Under the pieces are notes generated by a model, which had not been told where the DNA came from, made no database searches, and saw only the letters and a program-made list of their open reading frames with translations. From the NCBI GenBank assembly GCA_035578155.1, contig JAPWDM010000009.1, positions 558,001 to 622,000 of the forward strand: a DNA stretch of 64,000 nucleotides. Direction: 5' to 3'. Below are positions 48,214-61,001 of the stretch, piece by piece. A program made the position numbers and the translations under genes. Source of the DNA: Brachynemurus nebulosus (taxonomy: Eukaryota; Arthropoda; Insecta; Neuroptera; Myrmeleontidae). How positions within the stretch are numbered: position 1 is the stretch's first letter; the number at the start of each line of letters is the position of its first letter.

Positions 48214-49089
48214 AAACGAAATTATGTATTTCGGCACACAATGAGATATAAATATACATACATATGTATATGTATACCTATGACGCAGCCATACGAATAA
48301 GCCACAAATGCTATTACACACATGCGCTATTACGGTTAAACGATTTGTAGGTATATTAAATAAATAAAACGTACAAATTAGAGAGTAATAAACAATTTAC
48401 ATAATATTTTAACTGAAATGGTTTGTGAATATACTTCCCAGAAATTTATCGATCAGTCTGTTTTACATAATATGTTAAACCTAATATTAGTAAATTTAAC
48501 AATACGTAATAAATACCTATTATGTCTGCGATGAAAGGTATCAGAACCTAAAATTAATTTTTGGTAATACAATAAGCCACACGAAAATGGTTTTCGTTAG
48601 TATACCTTATGGAGATTGTTGTATAATTTAAATTAGTTGTAAATGTTAATTAAGGTAATAGTTTTGAATGAAAAGGTTTCCTCCGAATTTGGTCGTTAAA
48701 TTTAAATTTAGACTTCCATAAAGTCTGCTTTGAGAAAAATTTTTTTCCCTAATTTTACCGATATCAAAATTTTTCAAAACTCGAAATTGGAAGCAAACTA
48801 TAAGTTTTCGAAGTCATTCTTTCTATTTTTATTAAAATTAGTCATGGGGAGGGGGGCGCTAGAGAAAAGATTTCTATCGAATTAGTCACTTCCCTAAAAG
48901 GAATTTTGTAATTTTGATAGTAAAAAAACATTAGGCCTGATTTTAGGAAGAAGAAATTTTTTAACTTAATGACGTCACGAAGTTTACTACAATATTTTAG
49001 TGCCTTAATAACCGTAAACAAAGTAACAGAATCATCAAATTGGACGCGGATTATAGGTTTTCGTGGCCATTTTGAAAAATCGAAGAAAT
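48214..49089. other. Unannotated AT-rich DNA
   Basis: Nothing recognised; a G-rich GGGGAGGGGGGCGC stretch lies at about 48846. Confidence 0.5.
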
Positions 49090-49231
49090 GAGAAATCATT
49101 TTTAGAAAAAAAACATCTGTAAAGGTCACAAACCGCCTTATGAATGGAAAGTCAATGGAACTAATTTGAATAGGTGATTCATAAGGCGGTTTGTGGCTTT
49201 TACAGATGTTTTTTTCTAAAAATGATTTTTC
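49090..49231. repeat. Hairpin with ~52-bp arms
   Basis: AAATCATTTTTAGAAAAAAA, CATCTGTAAA and CACAAACCGCCTTATGAAT on the left pair with their complements on the right, with few mismatches. No clear target duplication. Confidence 0.85.
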
Positions 49232-50861
49232 GTTTCTTCTTTTACTATTTCTGTTCTCTATTGCAAGCTTGGTCTTCAGATGTTTTTTTGTTGTTTCACA
49301 TTTCTGTTTTCGTATATCATTTTTAGTGATGTACGTATTTCCTTTTTTGCAACAAACGAGTTGCTATATTTGACATTGTTTGATCTGATTGGTTTTGATC
49401 CAAACTAAAAGGTTTTTAGTTTCTTTTGTTTATGAAAAAAATTTTTAAATTTTTTCATTTTTTATTTTTATTTTTATTGATTTTTACATTCTTGTCTTGA
49501 TAATGGTGTTTTGAGACACCGAAACTGGTCGACATGTTGACGATTGGTTAAAAAATTCTGTTTGGTTTTTTGCTGGTCTTAATATTGAGGTTTATCGCCA
49601 AATACAGTCAAACAAATAAATTACAAGTTTAATGTATTGTATTCGTACCAGATTTATATTATGAATTTCATGTTAGTCGTAGATAAAGTATAGTATATAA
49701 TTTGGTTCTAAGATATATTACACATTCGTTCTTTTTTGTGCGATTTTTTTATGCGATTTTTAAAAAAATGGTCATTAAAATGCATAACGTGAATCAAAAT
49801 CAAGAGAAAGTAAGAAACTTAAAAATTAACTATAATAACTTTCTTTGATAAAAATTCTTTTTAATAATTTTTAAGCATTTAAACAGTACACTGCATAAGA
49901 ATATAAATTATTGCATCGTTTACTTTTTTAACAGATGTATTTTTCAAAATTTTCATAATATTATAAAAATGAAATAAGATGTTTCCACGTGTAGGTAAAT
50001 TAATGCTTTATCTTGTTTAGAAAAGCAACTTCTAAGGAAATCATGAGGTTTTGAGCGTTATGAGTTATATATTTTCGATGAAATTTGTTTTATGCGGTCC
50101 CGATCTATTTTTTTTTTACAATCTGGACCAAACTAAACTTTTTATAGCTACTTATGACATTTTTGAATATATTTTTTTTTTGTGCGATTTTTTTATGCGG
50201 TCCCTATCACCGTATAAAAAAAAGGTTCAACTGTCTACTATGAAAACGCATCAATATGAAAATTCTTATTACAATTTAGGAGCGTTTAGATATTTAAAAT
50301 AAAATTCACGTTTCCCTTTTAACCTAGGGACTTTTATATTATTATTCAACATTGCACTCACATTTTGTTTACATATAATTAAATTTTGTTATCGACTCAA
50401 CATAAAACATGTTCTTTTTCATAGGTATGCAAATACACTTAGTTATACGAAAATTGTAATTCAGATATTACCTGCGTGATACTTTTACCCACAGTTAGTT
50501 GGAGCACAAGGTTTATATATATGTTATGAGGTAGATGCAATCCGTATACTACACATGTATTGGCTTTTAGACCGCAATCAGCTGTTTTATAGCGTCAACT
50601 GATCATCACTTGATAGTCAATAATATTTGTATATGAACTGTCATTTTTAAATTTTAAAGTATTATTTCTGAATAATTATTAGTTATTATAATACAATATT
50701 CAGTTTAATATAATTATTTTTATTAATTTTTCACATTTTGTTTGTCATTTTGTGTCAAACGTAAGTTATTTAGTTATATTCACTAATTTCATTAATTGCT
50801 GCCTTGAAAATCGTTATTTCAGGGCCGGCATCTAAAATTTTTCTTACGTATTTTTATAGTC
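49232..50861. other. Unannotated AT-rich DNA
   Basis: TTGTGCGATTTTTTTATGCG occurs twice (near 49737 and 50180). ACACCGAAACTGGTCGACAT at about 49517 echoes the GACCGGTTTCG motif at 32900. No gene recognised. Confidence 0.45.
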
Positions 50862-50966
50862 ATACCTGGTATACGGTGTTCTGTGCCAAATTGTAGAAAT
50901 TCACAGTATAAGACATTAAATAAAGACGTTAGCTATTTTCGATTTCCAAAAAAGGGTGCAGAATAA
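50862..50966 (+). pseudogene. THAP zinc-finger N-terminal exon, start codon reads ATA
   Basis: The frame reads PGIRCSVPNCRNS after an initial ATA codon, then LNKDVSYFRFPKKG and a TAA stop. C-x(4)-C followed about 15 residues later by F-x-F-P is the start of the THAP domain (C2CH DNA-binding module; its later C, H and AVPTIF-type tail are not present here). The expected ATG is ATA at 50862-50864, and the stop follows directly after FPKKGAE. No further exon is recognised. It is unrelated in sequence to the copies at 20993 and 26383 beyond the domain pattern. THAP domains occur in P-type transposases and host transcription regulators; which this was cannot be told. Confidence 0.7.
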
Positions 50967-52361
50967 CGTTGTTGAATTAAAAACATTAAAAATACCCAAA
51001 TTAATCCGTAATTAACAAAGTAAGACAGAGTTTTTCATTAATGTTTCATAATTCCCGAATTCTATGACATACAGAGAATGAATACACACATGTGTAACAT
51101 TATCGAATATATTTACATTTATTTTTCTGACTTTTCTGTAATAAATATATTTCAAATACTTATTTTATCTATATTTAATTGAAAAAATCCTATTAATTAT
51201 TTTTTATTCTCTTTTCTGAAAACTTGACTCGGGTATTTTATATTTTCATTAATTTAAATATTTTTGTTCACTTCCAACATTACTAAGACGTAATAAAAAG
51301 AAAAATATTCCGGACTTGGCTATACTGCAGTCCACAGTCAAGTATCGTTTTCATTTGATTGGCGAACCTCATAAACATATAATAACCTTGGTTGGAATAC
51401 ACTTTCTAAAATGATTCACCACTTTTGATTACTGACTGTATATACAATAGCAATGGAAATTTCAAAGGTGGTTGGTTAGTTATTGTTTAAGAACGTACAC
51501 CCACGTAAGGAAAGTTTCTTAACTTAAAACTTAATATAATTGTTATTATTATTAATATTTATGTCTATGCAAGGAACAGGACATGTAAGAAGGAAGAAGT
51601 TACAGTAAGCTGAGCTTTTATTATGTTAAATTTATCTGTATGTGTGCGTGCTTATAAACTTTTGGTGTTTTGATAAATTTGTAATATTAATAATTACCAG
51701 AGCGGTGAACTTTTGTTGGAAAATGTATTTATCATACGGCAATGACTTTGGTTATAATAATATTCTATTTAGTTATGTTATTCACAGTCTCAGTTAACAT
51801 CGACTTAACATTTGCCATTTTTATTTGTACTATCACCAACAAAACATACAAAAAAGGTAAATAAAACAGTTGCAGAGCTTCCATGTCCCGTTTCTATTTA
51901 AAACCTATATTAAGGAATTGAAATTGGGATCAATGACTGATAAGAATTTGTAAATAGTTGCCAAAAAATTCCAATAAAAAAGATATTATTTCGTTCAAAA
52001 GTTATAAAAAATCAAAATTTATTTTATAGTTTTAGGGATAGGTGGGCACACTTTTGAAGGGAAATTGTCGGGAATAAAGGCGCTCCAAATTGAAATTTCG
52101 AAAAATTGTATTTTTAAAGTTTTGTCTCTAGTTTTCGTCAAGGCAGGTGGAAAAGTTTATACTTTAAGTCTTTTTCACCTACGGTGACGTCATCTTGAAA
52201 AGAAAAGTCTTGCAACAACGTCAACGATCATGAACGTGTTAAATATTTTATTTGAAATTCTTTTTATATAATATATTTATAATGAAATATTTATTAAAAT
52301 ATCTAGAAGTATGTAGAAGAAAATTAATAAATCGTTTTCTAGATTGTTAATTTTATAAAAC
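50967..52361. other. Unannotated AT-rich DNA
   Basis: Nothing recognised. Confidence 0.5.
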
Positions 52362-52639
52362 CAGGAGTGATTCTAGGATTTTTAATTTGGGTAGACCCGA
52401 ATTTTTTTGGGACCCTAGATAATTTTTTGTTACCAGGACCCCTCCCGCCTTACAGGATATGTATATAGCACGCACAATTTGTAAAACAATAAATGAAACA
52501 AAACTAAATAATGTGAGAGACTAAAACAAATTTTCAAAATAGATATAGAAAAATATTGATTCAAATATTCAAAATACAGTTTGATCAGACTCTTCAAAAT
52601 ATCGGGCGCTAGCTGTAATTTGCCCAGATGATCCTAGAG

Positions 52640-53690
52640 CTAATAATAATATTACAGATAACGGTGGAAATAATTCCAGCTTAAAATAATCAAATTTAAA
52701 ATTAAAGAACTGCTTTTAAACGTTTCTCTAATACTTAAAAAAGTGTCCATATTTATTCGTATTACCTGGTCGGCCAAGTGGTCGGAAAACGACATTTCAT
52801 ATTACACGACCATAGTTGTGCCATGTGATGTAAAAAACCAGTTTTTTACATTTTTATGTAAAAAATTGTAAAATATGTAAAAAAAATGTAAAAAACCGTA
52901 AAAAATTGTAAAAAATGTAAAATACTTAAATCATTTGTCATTTCACTGACAAACAATTTATTTTGACGGTTATTACTTGTTTATAAGTTCACATGAAAAA
53001 ACGTGTAAACAAAATGTCGACACAAAAATGATTTTCTGCTGGTGGATGGCCATCCACAACTGACTACAAAGCTTTAAATTTCCAAATTAACAAACTGAGT
53101 TTTAACAGATCAAAAAAAATAGTACATATTTATCTCTCTTTAAATTATAATAACAATAAAATCACTGATGGTAATGATGAGGAAGATGATTGATACCTTT
53201 AATAAAATTTAACTGAAATAATAAAAATCTTTTTAATATTGAATTCTTAAATAAACTATTCCAGCAAAACTAACCTTTCTTTTTCCTGTTTGTTCCCATT
53301 TATATTTTTAATTTTCAAATTACTTAGGTAATTATTAAGTTTTACTTTGCAAATATAGCAAATATTTCAATAGCAAATATGGAATACCATCAGTAACGCT
53401 TACATTTCTATTAAATTTAAAAAAATTTTGTTTTTTACATTTTTTACATTTTTTACAGTTTTCTTTATCAAAACAAGTATGTGTAAATTACAAAGTTTTT
53501 TACGTGTAAAAAACTGTGTAATTTACCCGAAGTAAATTACACGCACAACTCTGTACACGACCTAATGGTATTCTAACTAACGGTGGAAATGATTCCAGGC
53601 TAAAAGAAATCTACTCAGGGTTAATGAATTGTTTTTAAACATTTGACATAAAGTGTCTTTAAAAGTTTAAACATAAAGTGTCGACAGAGC
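52640..53690 (-). repeat. ~160-bp repeat units, minus strand, split by an insertion
   Basis: AACGGTGGAAAT(A/G)ATTCCAG, GTCGGAAAACGACATTTCAT and ATTACACGAC are the complements of the anchors in the 32390 array. The unit is cut at TACACGAC by 52811-53553 and resumes with CTAATGG. Confidence 0.8.
52811..53553. mobile_element. hAT-like element with exact 8-bp target duplication
   Basis: The tips CATAGTTGTGC and the complement of CAGAGTTGTGC are flanked by TACACGAC on both sides (52803-52810 and 53554-53561). Uninterrupted repeat units elsewhere carry the single equivalent site, confirming the insertion. The ends are rich in TTTTTTACAT/ATGTAAAAAA motifs. A short GATTTTCTGCTGGTGGATGG stretch may be coding remnant, but no domain is clear. 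Confidence 0.9.
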
Positions 53691-54025
53691 GGATTAATCC
53701 ACTTTGGTGTCCTAGACATTTTCGTGCTTTCTTTCATTTTTTCAAAATTTTTGTGTAGGCCCGGACCTACCCGGCCTACCCACTAAAATCGCCACTGTGC
53801 AAAACGTTATTTGTTAACTTTTATACAACTCAAGTATTCTGACTGTATAGATTGTGAAAATTGTGTTATACTTAATTTATTACATAATAAAATAATGTAA
53901 ATGCTTTTTTCTATAATAATAATATTAAATTTGAATAAACAATGTTAATATATTCTCTGTAAGAAACGTTCTTCTTGGTGCTTTGAGTTAAATTAATTTT
54001 TTTTTTAAATTTATTTAATATTGTA

Positions 54026-54265
54026 ACGTAAAAGCCCCCATTATGGGACGATATTTAACACTGGAATAATTTTGACATTTACATATTTATTTCTTTAATT
54101 AAGTAAGGAAACATTAAATGTGAGGTGAATTTAAATTGAAAAACAATCATTCTATTAATAATAATTTTTGTTATCAGACGTTTCTTTCAGAAATAACTTC
54201 ATTAATATGTAAATGTCAAAACTGTTCCAGTATTAGAGACCGTTCCATAATGGGGGCTTTTACGT
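54026..54265. mobile_element. 240-bp palindromic MITE, ACGTAAAAGCCCCC tips
   Basis: The inverted tips ACGTAAAAGCCCCCATTATG are flanked by TA (54024-54025 and 54266-54267). The arms pair nearly end to end through TTTTGACATTTACATATT. A truncated relative lies at 41248-41403. The TA target suggests the Tc1/mariner group. Confidence 0.9.
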
Positions 54266-54534
54266 TATATGTTTCTTGTTTTTACTCAAATTAATTATTA
54301 CTTTTACATGACTGTATAGAACGTGTATGTATAAGGTGTTTTGTAACATGAAAACTCTTTTAATGGGGTTTCATTATTGAATTTTAGTCATTTGGGGAAT
54401 GGGTAGAATTTTAATTTTCTTAATGGATCAATGTTTTGTCTTTAGTTTCTATATAACTCTTTCCCGAGATTTCAGAATGTTTATTAGCACTCTGAAAATT
54501 TTAATCTTTGAACAAAAAAACTGTTTTGAAAATG

Positions 54535-55037
54535 TAGCTTGGAGTCATTTCTGCCATTAACCGGACTAACATTAAGCCGTGTAATATGAAATGTCGTTTT
54601 CCGACCATTTGGTCTATCATATAATTCAGATAGAAATCGATACTTTCTTATGAATTAGAGAAATATTTAAAAGCAATTCTTTAATTTTAAGAAGAACTCT
54701 TGTAGCCTGGAATCATTTCCATCGCTAGCTGGAATAATATTAAGTCGTATAATATGACATGTCGTTTTCCGAACACTTGGTCTGCAACGTAATTCAGATA
54801 AATATCGATCCTTTTGTAGGTATCTTAGAAACGTCTAAAAGCAGTTCTTCAATTTTAAATAAAAGTTTTATAGCCTGGAATCATTTCCGCCGTTAGTTGG
54901 AATAATTTTACGTCGTGTAATATGAAATGTCGTTTTGCGACCATTTATGGTCTACAATGTAATTTTGATAAATATCGATACTTTCTTAAGCATCAGAGAA
55001 ATGTTTAAACACAGTTGTTCAAATTTTACGTAGAATT
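54535..55037 (+). repeat. ~160-bp tandem repeat array, three units
   Basis: GTAATATGAAATGTCGTTTT-type anchors occur near 54580, 54749 and 54917. Each unit includes AGCCTGGAATCATTTCC(A/G)(T/C)CG and AATATCGAT. It is in the opposite orientation to 52640-53690. Confidence 0.85.
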
Positions 55038-55231
55038 TTTATAGTTAACCTTTCGTCCCCACCAAGTTAATCCACCAAGTCATTTTCTTTTTTGCAAACA
55101 AAAAGGTCGCGCCATATTGTGCTAGTCGTGTAAAAACAGTAAATTCCAAAAAGTGAATTTTTTTTTTAATTTGATATTTTTTTTGAAAATCAGTTTTTGG
55201 TGTTATGTAAATTATTTTGATGTGTTGTTAA

Positions 55232-55901
55232 GCGGGAGGGGCCTCCAGAACTTTAAAATTTTTCATTTTTTGTTTTGCTTGAAAAGTTCATTTGAATCTT
55301 AAGGAATATATTTCTAATGTTTTAATCCCAACAGAAAGATTATCTTAGATAACGTGAACTGCTTTTAACTCTACGTTTTAAGAACGAAAACCTTTTAATA
55401 GCGTTTTTCTCAAAAGAGGTTTTTTTCCGCGCCGTGGAACATAACTTAAAAAGTTATTAAGGTATTAACTTGAAATTTTGTACAGATATTCGTTAAGGTA
55501 TTGGCCTTTGCATATACCTAAAATTTTGCCTAAATTATTACTATAAATATTGTTTATAACAATTTGTTTATAAAAAAAAAGTGAAATTTTTGTCTTTTTG
55601 ATTTTAAATTGTGAAAAAAAAATTTTCTCATCCGAAATAGGTATATGCAAAGCGCAATGACTTATTTTAATAAAATTTTTTTGTCCGATTAAATTCAATT
55701 GATTAGGAGAGGCTGGGCATTCCACGGCGCAAATTAAAAGAGTCAACTTAGAACAGCTGTAGCGCCTTTTTTGCATAAAAATTTATAAGTGAATACACCC
55801 TAACGTGTACTATACTATGTAACTTCATTTGATACAAAAGATGTAACCAGTTTCTTAAAAAAAATTATTAAAAATCCTGTTGTCTGGAGGGCCCTCCTCC
55901 C
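55232..55901 (+). mobile_element. TTAA-flanked element, GGGAGGGTCTCCAGA family, copy 2
   Basis: Left flank TTAA (55228-55231), right flank TTAT (one change). GCGGGAGGGGCCTCCAGAAC pairs with the complement of GGGAGGAGGGCCCTCCAGAC. Strong match to 37797-38485 throughout. A 103-codon minus frame here is not open in the other copy. Confidence 0.8.
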
Positions 55902-56604
55902 TTATGTTGCAACCGAGAAATATGTTCGCCGGTAAATTTTTTATTGTTGATCGTAATAGTCTACTGTGCCCTATTTTTATTAGAGTTTATTTTCGCCTTT
56001 TCTTTGGATTGAATTACGATGCAGTACAAATACAATCAATTTAATGGCGATTATTTATCACGTTAAGAGAGTGCTTTGGACATTCTCGACCCGCATGGTA
56101 TTTTATGTATTGTTCTTCGCATTCTATTGTTTGTCTATTTGGCTCATGCTTCGTTTGTAATCGTTTTAGTTTTTTGTTTTTTTTTAATGGAACATTTTGA
56201 AATCCATTCGTTCGTTTTGTTGACTATACTATTTTTTTGTTATTATCTCTAAGGAGTCATAGATTTATTTGTGTTCGTGAAAGCTTGGGAATTCGATTTA
56301 AACGGATGGAAACTCTAGCGAAAAATTAATTCCGACGAATTTTTCAAAATAAAATTTTTTTTTAAATTAATTGGCCACTGTTGAATTTACACATGTTTTA
56401 CAGGCGAGCATTTAAATTCGAGGAATTTTATACATAATTGAGAAAAACTGTGTTTTATTTTTTTTGTTGATTCGTTTCTAGTTGGATGATTTGATTTGTG
56501 AAATGTAATTTGTAATGTAAATTTACGACGAAAAAAAAGGGGCAAACAAGTGGCCGCTCCCATTGTCAACTTTGGCACTCACTCATGTCTTAGTTATGAT
56601 TAGT
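55902..56604. other. Unannotated AT-rich DNA
   Basis: Nothing recognised. Confidence 0.5.
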
Positions 56605-56608
56605 TTAA

Positions 56609-57264
56609 GGGGGTATTCTAATCTAGAAATTCGACAAGATCTTTTTTTTGTTTTTCATATTTTCAATGTTTAGACCTTTAAGACTAAGCCTCTAAAAGGA
56701 TTTACGGAAATTCGAATTATTTTCGAAGTTGTGGTTATTTTCTCCCTGTGTACTGTGTATCTATTCAGTGTTAAATTCAAATTTTTAATATAAATTACTC
56801 GGAACTATTTTTTTCGATACGGTTGACATGATATCTCAAGTTCTAATGCATCGATTTACTTGAAATTTGGTACAGATCTTCTTAATACTATCAAAATTGG
56901 TCCGACGTAGGGGTTTTTGAAATTTTTTATTTTTACTATTTTTAAAAAATTTCCAAAGTTGAAAAAAGGAGGCGAAAAAATGATCTTTTTTTAAATGGAT
57001 GTCATTTTGTGAAAAAATTTATTTTTTCAAATCGGCTACGTCCAACTAATTCTACATCCTTATTTACTAAGAATTAACTAAAATTTTGAGTTTCAGATCA
57101 CCAGAAGGGTTGGAATCACGTCAACCAGGAAACACCTTTTTTTGAGTGCCCACTTTGCGGGCCTGTACCGATATTAAATTTTGAATTTTTTTAAAATTTT
57201 TATACATTTTTATACTTTTCAAATATCAATAAAAAACTAGATAAAAAAATGGATACTAAAAATA
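56609..57264 (+). repeat. TATTCTAGTCTAGAA family, copy 3
   Basis: Follows TTAA (56605-56608): GGGGGTATTCTAATCTAGAA, with interior GACATGATATCTCAAGTTC and an ATGGATACTAAAAATATTT end. Longest and most diverged copy. It abuts copy D of the (TA)n family. Confidence 0.6.
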
Positions 57265-57274
57265 TTTACTTTTT

Positions 57275-57402
57275 TAGCGAATTTCCAGAAAGAATTCTGG
57301 AAATTCAGCTATTATGGTGTAAGCCATAGTCGAAGTTCAGCCCGAAAATATGGCAGAAATTTGTTTTGAGGTCCCTAGAGCCCAAAAATAACATTCACTA
57401 AA

Positions 57403-57470
<68 letters not shown>

Positions 57471-57765
57471 TTATGTATTTATGTATCAGCACGATAGCTC
57501 TTCAGGAAAAACTGCTAGTTTTACGAAATTTGGTGACAACGTTGGAAGTCCAAAAATCTTGGATGAGTTCTTCAGCCAAAAACGTCGGAGCTCAGGAACA
57601 TGGTTTTTTGAGCATTTTTCGTGAAAATGAGTTTTTGGCCAAAATTTGCTATAATTTAAAAGTTTTTGCCACATTTTTTTACATCATTGCGAAGACGGAA
57701 AAAAATCACATAAAAAAGGTTTTTAAACTTTTTTTCTACGTTTGCTAGTTTTTGAGAAAATAAGA
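57275..57765 (+). repeat. (TA)n-carrying repeat family, copy D, diverged
   Basis: TAGCGAATTTCCAGAA, CAGCTATTATGGTGTAAGCC, GAGGTCCCTAGAGCCC, a ~55-bp TA tract (57407-57460), GCACGATAGCTCTTCAGG, TACGAAATTTGGTGACAACG. The 3' end is degraded. Overlapping frames on both strands are not conserved between copies. Confidence 0.85.
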
Positions 57766-58571
57766 AAAAAAATGTCAATTTATTTTCTATAATTTTAGTG
57801 TGTTTACAACTATGTTGTATGTGTATAATCATATAATGTGTATGTATGTATATATATATAACTGCAATAGTGAGATATACGTATGTGGATATACAATATT
57901 GGTCACAAGATCTGAATGTATTCGTGAAACAAAATCTTTATAGGATGAATGTACCAAAAGTTGGTCAGTAAAGCCTTTTGGTACTTTTAAAATACAAAAT
58001 CAATTATATAAACAACTATATATTTCAATTAATAGAGGATCTACGGATTACTTATCAATTTTATTGTAGAATCGTTTCCAGGTAGTTCAATTCAAGTGAA
58101 ATCTTGAAATAAGTAATTAAATTATAAGACTGATTAATAAACCTGTTTACTTTTTCCCTAAATCGGTTACATGTGTCATGTTGCTAGTTTTGGATATTCT
58201 TGACCTTAAGATTGACCTACGCTAAAAAAAGTTAACGTTTATTAGTTGCATAATATGAATACTAACATGAGTACTACTAATTGATGGCAATCAATAAAAA
58301 ATAATTTAATTTCTTTGAAAGAATTGGTTTAATTTTTGCCGTAAAAAGTGAACAATCCTCAAGTAAAATATTGATCTGGAGACGAAAAATACTTCCTAGA
58401 CGTATTTAATGTTAATAATATAAATCTACAAAATTATTCAAAATAATCTGAAAAAGCCGAAATAAATCAGTTAGTGCTTATAATGTATCAAATTGAGGAT
58501 TCTTTTAATAAAATCATCTGTTTTCAAACATGTACACATTCATAGAAAATAAATTTCTTATTTATAAGTTC
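57766..58571. other. Unannotated AT-rich DNA
   Basis: Nothing recognised. Confidence 0.5.
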
Positions 58572-58652
58572 TTTTAAACCGAAGTTCTCAATTTTTATGG
58601 ACTAATATCCTTTGGAAACTAGTCCATAAAAATTGGGAACTTCGGTTTAAAA
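58572..58652. repeat. 81-nt hairpin, 33-bp arms, pre-miRNA size
   Basis: 58572-58604 and 58620-58652 are complementary at 32 of 33 positions. The single difference is T against G, a wobble pair in plus-strand RNA. The loop is 15 nt. The core is ACCGAAGTTCTCAATTTTTA. The stem is unusually unbroken for a microRNA, so a minimal MITE or siRNA hairpin is equally possible. Confidence 0.8.
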
Positions 58653-58953
58653 AACATATACGTAATTGTATTATCCTAAGTAACTTAATATAAAGTTTAT
58701 AAATTTATTATTATTTAAAGAAAAAATATAGATCCAGTTTAGGTACGTCTACCCCATAGGCTAAGAAACACTACTAGATATTTTGTTTAAATGCATTATT
58801 TGTGTCATTGATGATAGGTAGGTATATTGATATGGAACCAATTTAACGCCTTATATAGTACAAAATGTATATATACGTATATCTATGTGTGTGAATGTAT
58901 TTGTACCTCTAATATACATATTTTTCAAATAAGTACATAACTGTTGACAGTTT
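58653..58953. other. Unannotated AT-rich DNA
   Basis: Nothing recognised. Confidence 0.5.
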
Positions 58954-59508
<555 letters not shown>

Positions 59509-60097
59509 TATTTTTTATTACACTCGTAAAATCACCTCAAAATCGCGCCTCTATAGACTAGAATACGCCCAAAAGTTGTTATGGATACGTCTCATATCTA
59601 TTTTTCCATTTGTGTAATATTTATTATTCTATAAATAAAATTAGAATTTTTTTTGCTATGAAAAATAATGGACACGTGTCTTTGGACATAGTGTTCCCGT
59701 CTGTCTGTCACAAACAATTTTCTTTGAAATTATTCGACGTGAAGATTTGAAATTTAACATAGAGTCTAGTGGTCTAATTATAGACATGAAGTATTAAAAA
59801 TTGAATATTTTGATTCGGAGGGTTAATTTGAGGAGGTAAACTCAATGGTGTCAAAGGAATGGATCTTTTTTAAATATTTTTTGGGAAAAAAGTGCTTATA
59901 AATTGCTATTCCGCATCCTTATTACCAACAGGATCACTTAGAAAAAATTGAAATAACAAATTCGGTAAGTGAGTAATCATTTCAGGATTTCATAGTCAGG
60001 ATTTTGTAGCTCATCAGCGAGAATATTAAAATTAGCCTTAAATTTTTTAATAATCTATGATTTTTTAAACCAATTTTTTACTTTATATTTAAGTATA
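59509..60097. other. Mostly unannotated
   Basis: 59670-59720 contains CCCGTCTGTCTGTCACAAAC, typical of dispersed insect repeats; limits unclear. Confidence 0.4.
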
Positions 60098-60099
60098 TA

Positions 60100-61001
60100 G
60101 GGTAAGTGCGGGAGAGATGCAGCGTCGGGAGAGATGCCGCAGTCGCCACAGTTCGTCTGTTGATTGATAGATAGCGCTATTAATGGATTATATGTTTAAA
60201 ATAAGTTACATATTTAAGCTGTATATGGTACCATTTATGGTATGATTATGGTATCGTATGATACCGTATATGGTATCATTAGAATTTAAGAATGTATATT
60301 TATTTTCATTGTTTTAATGAAAATGAGTTTTGTTATTAATTTAGGTATATTTTAAAACTACTGTATAAGATTTTAGGTTAGAATTCGGCACTATGTTTGC
60401 TATAGCAACATGCGGTATTTATCCCAACAAAAAGGAGAGATGCCGCATTTAAAGTTGGTTAGATGCCGCATCATATTATATATTAAAAACATATAGGTAC
60501 CTTAATTATACAATTCTTTTTGGACTGTAAATTATGCCACGTAAATATAAAAGATCCATTAATGGATCAAGAAGAGCTCTCATATTAGTGAAGATAACGA
60601 AAATAATGATGATTGCGTGTGTATTGAATGTTTTGAAAAGTACTCAGAAACAAAAAAAAGTTGACTGGTTAAGATGTATAAAGTGCCAAAAGTGGTTACA
60701 TATGGCATGCATCATGTATGGAGATGTGTGTAAAATGCAAAATTTTTAATATGAATTATGCGGCGTCTCACCTTCTTTGATGCGGCATCTCTCCCATAGG
60801 TGTGGGAGAGACGCCGCTTTGCAGGCTCTACAAAAATGTTAATTATGAATCCTTTATGACTCAAAATTTAAAATTATTTATAAATAATTTTAAAGAGCAA
60901 TGTTTACATTTATTGTTTACCAAATTTCAAATCAATTAAATGTATACTTAAAGAATTTTCAAGTGTTTTCAAAATGTGCGGCATCTCTCCCGCATTCACC
61001 C
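60100..61001 (+). mobile_element. G-tipped transposon, GGGTAAGTGCGGGAGAGATG termini, copy 1
   Basis: The left GGGTAAGTGCGGGAGAGATG and the right (complement of GGGTGAATGCGGGAGAGATG) are flanked by TA. The motif GGAGAGATGCCGC or its complement recurs at least four times inside (about 60128, 60433, 60780 and 60807). It carries a reduced transposase frame at 60534. Copy 2 begins at 63688. Confidence 0.9.
60534..60749 (+). pseudogene. Pogo-like transposase reduced to its first residues and PHD-type tail
   Basis: The frame starts MPRKYKRSINGS, a typical opening of pogo-group (HTH_Psq-type) transposases. It then reads, after an out-of-frame stretch, VDWLRCIKCQKWLHMACIMY and GDVCKM. The C-x2-C-x4-WLH-x2-C pattern is the second half of a PHD-like finger used as a C-terminal tail by these transposases. 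In the neighbouring frame, the first half is visible as DDCVCIECFEKYSETKK. Hence almost the entire protein, including the DDE nuclease, is deleted and a frameshift lies near 60655. Inactive. Confidence 0.75.

Larger units (their letters stand above)
52362..53797. mobile_element. hAT-like element carrying tandem repeat units
   Basis: The left end CAGGAGTGATTCTAGGATTT and the right end (complement of CAGTGGCGATTTTAGTGGGT) share tip bases and a GGGTAG(A/G)(C)CC motif. The 8-bp flanks TATAAAAC and TGCAAAAC agree at six of eight positions. Inside are units of the ~160-bp repeat (52640-52810 and 53554-53690, minus strand), interrupted by another element. No transposase was seen. Confidence 0.55.

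Noticed and set aside
55465..55776. 103-codon minus-strand frame
   Set aside because: It falls inside the TTAA-flanked element, and its second copy (37797-38485) has no matching open frame.
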